DNA from: Hyphomonadaceae bacterium
GTDB lineage: Bacteria; Pseudomonadota; Alphaproteobacteria; Caulobacterales; Aquidulcibacteraceae
Reading direction: 5' to 3'
Assembly: GCA_009773395.1 (NCBI GenBank)
Contig: WRPI01000002.1
Span: 48,413-112,412 of the forward strand
DNA length: 64,000 nucleotides
The notes beneath the pieces were generated by a model. The model did not search any database, was not told where the DNA came from, and saw only the letters and a list, made by a program, of their open reading frames with translations. The position numbers were made by a program, and so were the translations under genes. Shown here one piece after another: positions 36,167-43,870 of the stretch. The first letter of the stretch is position 1; each line of letters begins with the position of its first letter.

Positions 36167-36201
36167 TTTTTGCTCCTAATTTATTTCTTGTTTTATTAAG
36201 A

Positions 36202-36217
36202 AGCATTCTGCCCACCA
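36202..36217 (-). promoter_or_regulatory. Sigma-54-type promoter of flgE
   Basis: On the minus strand TGGTGGGCAGAATGCT has the essential GG and GC with the exact 12-base spacing of TGGCACG-N4-TTGCW, plus several other matches. Transcription would start about 25 bases before the ATG region. FlbD would be the expected activator (inference). Confidence 0.6.
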
Positions 36218-36297
36218 TATTACCCGTTCCTTATATTGGAACATTGTTGATTATTCGTAATTTTTTTGACTATAAATAGTTAAAATACAGCACTTTA

Positions 36298-36963
36298 TCA
36301 GTTAGCCACAAGCGCAATTTTAGTTATCGCGCTAAGTGCGACGCTAGTTCCGCCGATTTTCACTTTTGGTTCGTCCCCTGACAAATCGACATCCGAAATT
36401 ATGCCAGTTTGGGAAATCGGAACAGCAATTGTGGATCCAGTAGCGTTTTTGGCTTCCACCACTAATTTATATTGGCCATCAACTGCGCGACCACCACTAT
36501 TAGTTACGCCGTCCCAATTGAAATCATGGCCACCCTGCGCCAAATTGCCTGACACACTTCTTACCAAACGATTATTGGCGTCGAAAACTTTTAGCGTCAC
36601 TTCTGATGCGCTGGTCGGCAAATTATATGTCCATTTTGCTGCGCCATTATTAAGTGCCGCCAAATCTGTTGTCGCAGTGGCTTGTTTGCCCAAATAAGAA
36701 ACCGCCATTGAACCTGCATTAAGCGAAAAATTCTGCGCCAAAGAACTTAGCAAATCATTGGTTTTCATTTGTTGCTCGACACCAGTGAACTGCACCAATT
36801 GGTTGGTGAAATCTTTGGTATCGAGTGGCGACAAGGGGTCTTGTGCCCGCAATTGCGCAGTCAGCAAAGTAATGAAAGTTTCAAAATTCGCGGCAAGGCC
36901 AGTCGCCGATTTACTTGCGGTGGCGGTTGAATTTGCGGCGGCTACTGCATTGACTGTAGGCAT
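36298..36963 (-). CDS. flgD: Flagellar hook assembly/capping protein FlgD
   Basis: A 221-residue hook cap. The N-terminal motif FITLLTAQLRAQDPLSPLDTKDFTNQLVQFTGVEQQMKTNDLL is the FlgD signature, followed by a Tudor/Fn3-like beta domain (VTLKVFDANNRLVRSVSGNLAQGGHDFNWDGVTNSGGRAVDGQYKLVVEA). It directs hook polymerisation and is replaced by the junction proteins when the hook is complete. It lies 12 bp behind fliK and 131 bp ahead of flgE. Confidence 0.96.
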   Translation of the reverse strand: MPTVNAVAAANSTATASKSATGLAANFETFITLLTAQLRAQDPLSPLDTKDFTNQLVQFTGVEQQMKTNDLLSSLAQNFSLNAGSMAVSYLGKQATATTDLAALNNGAAKWTYNLPTSASEVTLKVFDANNRLVRSVSGNLAQGGHDFNWDGVTNSGGRAVDGQYKLVVEAKNATGSTIAVPISQTGIISDVDLSGDEPKVKIGGTSVALSAITKIALVAN

Positions 36964-36975
36964 GTTTTCTTTCCT

Positions 36976-38400
36976 TTAAGCGACTAAAGACACGCGAATT
37001 CTTTGCCAAACTTGTGAGTGTGGCGAAAGAGTGCGCATTAAGTCATTGTTTTCATTTGCGGCTTTTGGTGCGGCTTGGATCGCGTCGGTTGATTTTGCGG
37101 TGCGGCGTTCTTGCTGTTGGTTTTCATTGGCGGCAAAACCAGTGAAATTATTTTTTTGATCGCTGGAATTTTCGAGGTTGAAACTAATGCCGTTTTCAGC
37201 AAGTTCCATACCAGCGTCAGCCAAACTCGCGGCCAAATTATCAAGCGATTGCGAAAGCTCAGTTAGGGTTTCAGGTTTCTCAACCGCAATTACAGCGCGT
37301 AGTTTTTTGTCTAAGCCCATTTTTAGCTCAATATTTATCGCGCCAAGTTCAGCGGGGTCGAGCCTTATGAAAAAGCTCTTCTCGCCATTTTGGAATTTGC
37401 GCATCATGGTTGCCGCCAAAGCTGGCGCATCAATAAAGCGCGGGGTTTCGATTGCTGTTGCATTTTGCTCAGGCTGGTTTGGCGTTTCGGTTAGTTGCAC
37501 CAATTCAAATTCGACGCTTTCAAATGCGTTGAAATCTTGGGCTAAAGTTTGTGGCGAGGTTTCTTCGTAGGGCTTATTGCCGAGGTTTGCATTGGTTTGG
37601 TTTTCATTGCTCACGACCGATGGTTTTGCAACTTCAATGCCCACTTCAGGATTTGCAACAAGTTCGTTTTGTTCTGACTCTGTCTCCACTTGCGCGGCAT
37701 TAGTCGGTGTGCGGACTTTATTTTGCGCGGGGATTTGGCTGATTACTTGACGTTCGGCAATTGCGGGCGCGCTATTTAATTGAACATCAGCAGTTCGCGA
37801 AACACCAATCGCCTCTAGCGCTTTAATGGCTGCTGGTTCCAAAACGTCAGAAGCGTTTTGGTTTTGAACGGTGGGATAGATTTCGTTGTTTGAATTTTCC
37901 GCCATGGCGACAGATGGTGACTGAAGATTAGCCAATTCAAGTTCAATGATATTTGCAACAATTGGCGGAGATTCAATTACGACATTATTCTTAGGATTAT
38001 TCGCGGAACTTGAAGTTATTTCATTTACCGTAAATTCAATTGGTGCCGCCTCTTGCGCGACATGAAACATGCCTATATCAAAATTTGCGGTGGCGGATTT
38101 CGCAAATTGCGAAATATCTTGAATTATTATTGGCGCAATTTGCGGTGAACTTGCATTAGCATCGCTTTCAACATTCGCGATTTTTGGTTTGGAAATCTCA
38201 TTATGATTTGGAGTATTGGGCGTATGGGCCTCGGCACATATTTGGCTTTCGTTCGCACAAACTTCAGCGGCGCCGATATTTACCAATATCGACATAAAAT
38301 CTTCAATTCCATTTGTGGAAGCCTGTGGCTTCTTCATTGCATTTCCTTTTGCCAAAATTGCTGACAATGGGCTTATTGCGGCCCCTAACAAATTTTCCAT
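36976..38400 (-). CDS. fliK: Flagellar hook-length control protein FliK
   Basis: A 474-residue protein. The long N-terminal part (1-330) is Asn/Ala/Glu-rich and unstructured, fitting the molecular-ruler half. The conserved C-terminal Flg_hook domain is FFIRLDPAELGAINIELKMGLDKKLRAVIAVEKPETLTELSQSLDNLAASLADAGM (about 345-405), which switches export specificity by binding FlhB. A near-consensus sigma-54 promoter lies 56-71 bp upstream, so fliK-flgD belong to the late class. Confidence 0.88.
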   Translation of the reverse strand: MENLLGAAISPLSAILAKGNAMKKPQASTNGIEDFMSILVNIGAAEVCANESQICAEAHTPNTPNHNEISKPKIANVESDANASSPQIAPIIIQDISQFAKSATANFDIGMFHVAQEAAPIEFTVNEITSSSANNPKNNVVIESPPIVANIIELELANLQSPSVAMAENSNNEIYPTVQNQNASDVLEPAAIKALEAIGVSRTADVQLNSAPAIAERQVISQIPAQNKVRTPTNAAQVETESEQNELVANPEVGIEVAKPSVVSNENQTNANLGNKPYEETSPQTLAQDFNAFESVEFELVQLTETPNQPEQNATAIETPRFIDAPALAATMMRKFQNGEKSFFIRLDPAELGAINIELKMGLDKKLRAVIAVEKPETLTELSQSLDNLAASLADAGMELAENGISFNLENSSDQKNNFTGFAANENQQQERRTAKSTDAIQAAPKAANENNDLMRTLSPHSQVWQRIRVSLVA

Positions 38401-38455
38401 TCAAATACCCAATTTTTGCCGCCACTTTGTCGGGCGACTTATATGCGGATTTAGA

Positions 38456-38471
38456 AGCAAGGAGCGTGCCG
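38456..38471 (-). promoter_or_regulatory. Sigma-54 promoter of fliK
   Basis: On the minus strand CGGCACGCTCCTTGCT matches TGGCACG-N4-TTGCW at every defined position but the first. It sits 56-71 bp before the fliK ATG. Confidence 0.85.
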
Positions 38472-38507
38472 CCCAATTATTGCAGTTAAGTTATTGAAAA
38501 ATAACGA

Positions 38508-38523
38508 TTAAGTGGGCGTTAAC
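38508..38523 (+). promoter_or_regulatory. CtrA binding site in the fliK-flgK spacer
   Basis: TTAAGTGGGCGTTAAC is a perfect TTAA-N7-TTAAC CtrA box, about 40 bp upstream of the fliK sigma-54 site and 390 bp from flgK. Direct CtrA control of this late-class region would be unusual, since these genes are normally FlbD/sigma-54 dependent. Confidence 0.6.
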
Positions 38524-38834
38524 TATAGCATTTTAAGTAAATTCTACCACCCATTAGGCACAGATTGCCGAGCAGACATCTGAGAAAGCAAATGCGCGTA
38601 AGTCCTTCCCTCAAGGGAAGCACGTATTTCAATCACCAACCCCATTAATTTCTCGCACATATTTCATGGCTTAGAATTTGCAACTATTTTTGAGGAAAAA
38701 TGATTAAGCACTAAACTCACTCCAGCAAGTTGGAAAAAAGTTAAATATATCAATGAAGTAAAGGAAGTATAATTTCTGTTGCGACATGAATCGGCAATCA
38801 TTGCACGCCAAAATTGACCGCTTCTCGGCATATT

Positions 38835-38850
38835 TGGCCTATCAACTGCC
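38835..38850 (+). promoter_or_regulatory. Sigma-54-like promoter of flgK
   Basis: TGGCCTATCAACTGCC has TGGC and TGC at the exact sigma-54 spacing but a weak middle. It lies about 60 bp before the flgK start codon. Confidence 0.5.
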
Positions 38851-38910
38851 CAAGTATTAAAGTCACAGGATTTTCGTCCATAAGGTTTTGAAAGCCAAAA
38901 GGTAAAATAA

Positions 38911-41037
38911 ATGTCGATAAACTCAATTCTGAATATTGCGACCTCTGGCCTATTTGCCAGTCAATCTGGCATTAAAACAGTTTCGCAAAATATCGCCAAT
39001 GTTAATACCAAAGGCTATGTCAGAGTGGAGCAGCAGCAGGAAGCACTAAACCTTGCGAACAAAAATGCGGGCGTGCAGGTTTCGAGTTTGCGCCGTGCCG
39101 CCAATCGCTTTTTGCAGGCTGCGAGCATCAATGCCACGGGGGATTCGGGCAACCAAGCCGCAAAGTCACAATATTTAAGCGATTTGCAATCATTTTTCGG
39201 CGATCCAACCAGTGCAAGTTCGCTTTTTTCCAAAGTAAACACTTCGCTTGCGGTTTTTGAAACCGCAGTTTCCAACCCGGGTTCAGTGTCGGTTCGCCGC
39301 GACATAATTTCCAATATGCAAAGCCTCTTGTCGCAATTGGGGCAAACTTCGGTGCAAATTCAAAATTTGCGCACCCAAGCTGATAGTGAAATAGGTTCAA
39401 CCATTTCGCAAATCAATAAATTATTAGCCGATGTTGCTGCGATAAACGGCGAAATAACTCGTGGCACAATTCAAGGCGACGCGACTGGCGCGCAGGAACG
39501 GCAATCGCAAATTATCGACGAATTATCGCAACTAATCGATATACGCGTAGATTTTTCTGACGATGGTGTTGGCAAGATTTACACCTCCGATGGTCTGTTT
39601 TTGGCCGGCTTCGAAGCCAGCCAGCTTAATTATACGCCATCAAGCAGTGGCCAAACTTTTTACGACACAATCGGCATAACTTATGGCACCGACCCATTGC
39701 AACGCACAATGGAAACTGCGATCCAAAGCGGTAAGTTACGCGGGCTATTGGATGTAAGAAATCACGATTTGCCTGATATGGCCGAATATTTGGGTGAATT
39801 TGCCGCCAAATTCGCCGATGCAGTAAATGCGGTTCACAATGTTTCGGCGTCATTACCAGCTTTGGTAAACGCGCAAGGTGTTGATACCGGCCTTTTGTCG
39901 GGCGATGCTTTGGGCTTCACTGGGCAAACTGCGCTGGGGATTGTCGCAACCGATGGATCGTTGCAACGCAAAATAAATATTGATTTTGACCTTGGCACAA
40001 TAAGTGTCAATGGTGGCCCCACTTCGCCAATCGGCGCAAGCATCGGCTCCTTTGTAACCGCATTGAATACCGCGCTTGGCGGTGTCGGTAGCGCGAGCTT
40101 TTCGGGTGGCGCATTGCGTATAACCAACAGCGTTGCTGGCAATGGCGTGGTTTTTGATGAGCCTTTGGCCAACCAATCCTTGCGCGGTGACAAAGCTTTT
40201 GCGCATTTCTTTGGCTTAAATAATTTGGTCAATTCAAGCCAACAAACATCGTTTTCAACGGGTCTCAAATCAACTGACGCCCACGGTTTTACAGTTGGTG
40301 ATACATTTGAAATGCGCTTGGTTTCGCCCAATGGCGCAATTATGACCGATAAAACCATCACAATTCCTGCTGGCAATATTGGCAATATTATTACCAGCCT
40401 CAATAATGGCGCGACGGGTTTTGGTCTTTACGGCAGTTTTGGCCTCGATAACGGCGGTGCAATTCGTTGGACGCCAAATAGCGGCAATGAAGCCATGAAA
40501 TTGGAAATGACCAAAGACACTGCCCCACGAACTGGCTCGACACTGGCATTTGGGCAATTATTTGGCTTTTCGCAAGGCGCAAGAATGGCGCGCGGTTCGG
40601 CACTTAGCGTTAATAGCCAAATCGCAGCAGATCCGCGCAAATTGGGCTTGGCGATGCCAGATCTTACAAGCGTCGCAATTGGCGCAATTGCCTTGGGATT
40701 GGGCGATTCACGTGGCGCGCAAGCAATTTTTGATGTCACCAAATCGCGGTTAAATTTTTATTCGGGCCTTGGTGTGCAGGGCCGCAGCATGACTTTAGGT
40801 GAATTTGTTTCATCAATTGCCGGTGATTTGGGAACGCGCACTGCAAGTGCCGAAGCCAATATGAACTCGGCACAAAATATCAAAACCGAAGCCGACACGC
40901 GAAGGTCCAATATTGAAGGCGTCAATCTTGATGAGGAATTGATAAAACTAACAGCATTCCAACAAGCATATTCTGCATCAGCGCGGATGATTAAGGCCGC
41001 AGATGAAATGTATGCAGCACTATTGGCGGCAGTATAA
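38911..41037 (+). CDS. flgK: Flagellar hook-associated protein 1 (FlgK)
   Basis: A 708-residue hook-filament junction protein. The N-terminal rod motif ATSGLFASQSGIKTVSQNIANVNTKGYVRVEQQ and the C-terminal helix GVNLDEELIKLTAFQQAYSASARMIKAADEMYAALLAA identify it; the centre is an expanded surface domain, a little longer than the enteric protein. AAAAGG precedes the ATG. It is followed by flgL after 24 bp, forming the flgKL unit on the plus strand. Confidence 0.96.
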   Translation: MSINSILNIATSGLFASQSGIKTVSQNIANVNTKGYVRVEQQQEALNLANKNAGVQVSSLRRAANRFLQAASINATGDSGNQAAKSQYLSDLQSFFGDPTSASSLFSKVNTSLAVFETAVSNPGSVSVRRDIISNMQSLLSQLGQTSVQIQNLRTQADSEIGSTISQINKLLADVAAINGEITRGTIQGDATGAQERQSQIIDELSQLIDIRVDFSDDGVGKIYTSDGLFLAGFEASQLNYTPSSSGQTFYDTIGITYGTDPLQRTMETAIQSGKLRGLLDVRNHDLPDMAEYLGEFAAKFADAVNAVHNVSASLPALVNAQGVDTGLLSGDALGFTGQTALGIVATDGSLQRKINIDFDLGTISVNGGPTSPIGASIGSFVTALNTALGGVGSASFSGGALRITNSVAGNGVVFDEPLANQSLRGDKAFAHFFGLNNLVNSSQQTSFSTGLKSTDAHGFTVGDTFEMRLVSPNGAIMTDKTITIPAGNIGNIITSLNNGATGFGLYGSFGLDNGGAIRWTPNSGNEAMKLEMTKDTAPRTGSTLAFGQLFGFSQGARMARGSALSVNSQIAADPRKLGLAMPDLTSVAIGAIALGLGDSRGAQAIFDVTKSRLNFYSGLGVQGRSMTLGEFVSSIAGDLGTRTASAEANMNSAQNIKTEADTRRSNIEGVNLDEELIKLTAFQQAYSASARMIKAADEMYAALLAAV

Positions 41038-41061
41038 ACAAGAATTGTAAAAGGCAGTAAA

Positions 41062-41985
41062 ATGACAAGAATATCCACTTATAATAATTTTATGTCGGGC
41101 ACTTCCGGTATTTTGGATGGGCAAACCAAAATGGCGAAGGCACAGGATCAAGCATCAAGCCAAAAAGTCGCCTCCGATTTGAAAGGCTATGGCACTGACG
41201 CAAAACGCCTTATCAATGCCAAAAACATGTCCGATAAATTGCAGACTAGAACCGACGAACTAAAAGCGATCGAGGCTCGCGCGTCAGTTGAAGCTACAGC
41301 TTTCACGCAATTTACAGATGCAGTCGATAGTTTGCGCCAAAGCATAAATGGTGCACTTGCCAACCAAAATGGTGCCGGCTTTGGCCCCGCCCTTGAAAGC
41401 GCACTGCAAGCAGCGATTAGTGCGGCGAATGTTGAATTTGCGGGGCAAAATATTTTTGGCGGCACAAGAGCTTATGATGAGCCGTTTGTGAATGCAGACC
41501 TAAATACTTTGGCTGGGCAAGTTACGACAGATGCCAATTGGATTGATACTGGCGAAAATCGTGCAATCACAATTGATGATGGCCGCACAGTTGAACTTAG
41601 CAAGTCCGCGAAAGAAGTTTTTCGCCCCTTTATTGACATGGTTGTGAACATCAGGAAATGGGAAAACTCCAATACGGCTCTTACGGGCAGGCTTAATGCG
41701 GCGCAAATCGCGTTTTTGCAAACTCAATCGGCGGCAATTGCCCCTATTCAACAAGTAGCGCTTGAAGACGAAGCCAAAGCTGGCATATTGGCCGCCGAAA
41801 TCACAAATATTCGTGACATGAACGAAACCAAAATCGCGGCGTTCGATAATATTGTTGGTGACATTCAAAATGTCGATTTGGCCGAAGTCGCCGCAAGACT
41901 TTCCGCAGCCCAAACCCAATATCAAGCCAGTGCAGCAATATTCAGCCAGCTAAAAGACCTTAACTTATTGGCGTATCTAAGATAA
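41062..41985 (+). CDS. flgL: Flagellar hook-associated protein 3 (FlgL)
   Basis: A 307-residue flagellin-like junction protein. The N-terminal helix (YNNFMSGTSGILDGQTKMAKAQDQASSQKVASDLKGYGTDAKRLINAKNM) and C-terminal helix (VDLAEVAARLSAAQTQYQASAAIFSQLKDLNLLAYLR) form the flagellin D0/D1 core, and NVEFAGQNIFGGTRAYDEPFV is the FlgL-type central strand. It joins FlgK to the filament. Downstream lies the palindromic repeat at 42.08-42.25 kb. Confidence 0.92.
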   Translation: MTRISTYNNFMSGTSGILDGQTKMAKAQDQASSQKVASDLKGYGTDAKRLINAKNMSDKLQTRTDELKAIEARASVEATAFTQFTDAVDSLRQSINGALANQNGAGFGPALESALQAAISAANVEFAGQNIFGGTRAYDEPFVNADLNTLAGQVTTDANWIDTGENRAITIDDGRTVELSKSAKEVFRPFIDMVVNIRKWENSNTALTGRLNAAQIAFLQTQSAAIAPIQQVALEDEAKAGILAAEITNIRDMNETKIAAFDNIVGDIQNVDLAEVAARLSAAQTQYQASAAIFSQLKDLNLLAYLR

Positions 41986-42074
41986 GGGACCATTTCGACA
42001 TATTTCGTTGCGAGCCTTGACCTCGCGAGGGAGAAGAAATGATGAGCGCAACAACCAACGCGACACAGCCATTG

Positions 42075-42247
42075 CCTTGCATAGCCTCCCCCCTATTCAT
42101 AGGGGGGTGCCGAGCTTCTGCGAAGGCGGGGGGTAGCGTCGGAAGACAGGTTTCTAAAAATCACCAAATAAACTGGCTATCGCCGCTACCCCCCAGTCTC
42201 GTTTCACTCGACAGCCCCCCTATTAATAGGGGGGCGGCTAAGCAAGG
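42075..42247. repeat. Palindromic intergenic repeat with paired C6/G6 hairpins
   Basis: The outer arms ccttgcatagcc and ggctaagcaagg are inverted copies. Inside each lies a CCCCCCTAT/ATAGGGGGG hairpin (42088-42107 and 42215-42234), then ggggggtagcg / cgctacccccc as a further inverted pair around a roughly 50-base centre. The architecture resembles the 25.7-kb repeat, but the sequence is different. It separates flgL from mnmA and overlaps the spurious frame 42039-42284. Confidence 0.8.
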
Positions 42248-42270
42248 TTTGCTTGTGGCGGAGTTGGCTA

Positions 42271-43431
42271 ATGACAATCCCTGACATCGACCTTGGTTTC
42301 ACCAAACCGCGTGCGCAAACCCGTGTTGTGGTTGCAATGTCGGGCGGGGTTGATTCCAGCGTTTGTGCGGCTTTGGTTCATGCAGCGGGCTATGAAGTCA
42401 TTGGTATTACGTTGCAGCTTTATGATCACGGCGCTGCAATTGCCAAGAAAAACGCGTGTTGCGCTGGGCAAGATATTTATGACGCCAAGAATATTGCTGA
42501 TGTTCTGGGCTTTCCGCATTACACATTGGATTATGAAAGCCGTTTTCGGCAAAGTGTAATGGAAGATTTTGCCGATACTTATGTGCAAGGCGCAACGCCA
42601 ATTCCCTGTGTCCGTTGCAACCAATCGGTAAAATTTACTGATTTGCTCGAACTGGCGCGCGGACTTGGCGCGGATTGCATGGTAACCGGCCATTATGTCG
42701 CGCGGGTGGGCTTTGAGGCCGACGCAAAAATGCACATCGCCAAAGACAAAAACCGTGACCAATCATATTTTCTGTTCGCCACCACCCAAAAACAACTGGA
42801 CTTTTTGCGCTTTCCATTGGCTGAAATTGGCAAGGATGATGTGCGCAAAATCGCCCTAGATTTTGGCCTAAATGTCGCCGATAAGCCCGATAGCCAGGAC
42901 ATTTGCTTTGTCCCCGATGGCAAATATCAGGACATTGTAGTTCGTCTAAGGCCGCAAGCTGGAAAAGCTGGCGAAATTGTTCATATTGACGGGCGCATTC
43001 TCGGTAAACACCAAGGCATAATCAATTATACTGTGGGCCAACGTCGTGGTTTGGGGATTGCTGTTGGCGACCCGCTTTTCGTGGTGGCGCTAGATGCCGA
43101 AGATGCGCGGGTGATTGTTGGGCCGAAAGAGGCGCTTAAAGTTAAATCACTCACCCTCAAAGAAGTGAATTGGCTTGGCGAAAAATTGGCAAATGAAGAC
43201 GAATTAGAGGGGCGTAAAGTTTTGGCACGGGTGCGCTCTACTCGCCCGCCAATTCCTGCCACTTTATCAACCAATCTCGGTTGGCGCATAATTTTTGACG
43301 AAGCCGAAGAAGGCGTGGCCCCTGGGCAGGCTTGCGTGCTCTATGACCCTGAGAGCGCAATGGGCGATTTGGGCGAACGGGTTTTGGGCGGCGGGTTTAT
43401 TGCTTCGACGCAGAAGTTATTTGAAACATAA
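42271..43431 (+). CDS. mnmA: tRNA-specific 2-thiouridylase MnmA
   Basis: About 386 residues. It thiolates U34 of tRNA Lys/Glu/Gln. The PP-loop VVVAMSGGVDSSVCAALVHAAGYEVIGITLQLYD is at about 17-50, the first catalytic Cys is in PIPCVRCNQSVKF, and the second is in DSQDICFVPDGKY. The C-terminal beta-barrel follows. The track start at 42253 is a TTG; the ATG at 42271 with GGAG upstream gives the normal N-terminus (MTIPDIDLG). The repeat cluster ends 23 bp before it. Confidence 0.95.
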   Translation: MTIPDIDLGFTKPRAQTRVVVAMSGGVDSSVCAALVHAAGYEVIGITLQLYDHGAAIAKKNACCAGQDIYDAKNIADVLGFPHYTLDYESRFRQSVMEDFADTYVQGATPIPCVRCNQSVKFTDLLELARGLGADCMVTGHYVARVGFEADAKMHIAKDKNRDQSYFLFATTQKQLDFLRFPLAEIGKDDVRKIALDFGLNVADKPDSQDICFVPDGKYQDIVVRLRPQAGKAGEIVHIDGRILGKHQGIINYTVGQRRGLGIAVGDPLFVVALDAEDARVIVGPKEALKVKSLTLKEVNWLGEKLANEDELEGRKVLARVRSTRPPIPATLSTNLGWRIIFDEAEEGVAPGQACVLYDPESAMGDLGERVLGGGFIASTQKLFET

Positions 43432-43531
43432 AAGGCAAAAAAACACTTTCTTTGAAGCTTGGAATGAATTAGTTTCTGTTCTTAAGCTCGATTGGCCACT
43501 TTGGTAGGTTGATGAGAAATGGAGATTTTTC

Positions 43532-43870
43532 ATGAAAAAGTTTTTATTATTAGGTTTTTTGGCAATCGGCGCAATTGCCGCCACAACTGACGTAAAGGCG
43601 GCATCACGCACTGTGCAATGTTGGGTGACAGATGTCGGCGCATATCCATGCACCTTCACGCCACTTTACCGCGACGGTAGTTTCAAAATCAGTGCGCGTG
43701 GACATGACACATATATTGTCGAAATGAATGGCAGCGGCACGGCGCACGTTTTCCTGCAAATCCGCGGCCAAGGCAGAAACATTTCACTGCCCGGCATTTA
43801 TTATCGCGATAGAGCCGACCGCGCCTGCTGGGCCAATTACGACCCCGCATTCAGGATTTGCGCGCGTTAA
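43532..43870 (+). CDS. Small secreted protein of unknown function
   Basis: 112 residues. The signal peptide ends at about residue 24 (FLAIGAIAATTDVKAA). The mature part has four Cys (QCWVTDVGAYPC, RACWANYDPAFRIC), suggesting two disulfides in a small beta-rich domain (FKISARGHDTYIVEMNGSGTAHVFLQIRGQG). I do not recognise the family. GGAG precedes the ATG. Its stop overlaps the convergent 504-residue gene's stop inside TTAA. Confidence 0.75.
   Translation: MKKFLLLGFLAIGAIAATTDVKAASRTVQCWVTDVGAYPCTFTPLYRDGSFKISARGHDTYIVEMNGSGTAHVFLQIRGQGRNISLPGIYYRDRADRACWANYDPAFRICAR

Larger units (their letters stand above)
38401..38910. other. Divergent regulatory spacer between fliK and flgK
   Basis: 510 bp without a gene. 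It holds the sigma-54 promoter of fliK (38456-38471), a perfect CtrA box (38508-38523), a CTTCCC-tcaa-GGGAAG hairpin (38605-38620) and a sigma-54-like promoter for flgK (38835-38850). The rest is AT-rich and shows nothing recognisable. Confidence 0.7.

Noticed and set aside
38791-38805. TCGGCAATCATTGCA as a second sigma-54 promoter for flgK
   Set aside because: GG-to-GC spacing is 10, not 12. The site at 38835-38850 has the right spacing.
42039-42284. 81-aa frame on the plus strand between flgL and mnmA
   Set aside because: It runs through the palindromic repeat 42075-42247 and has no family resemblance.
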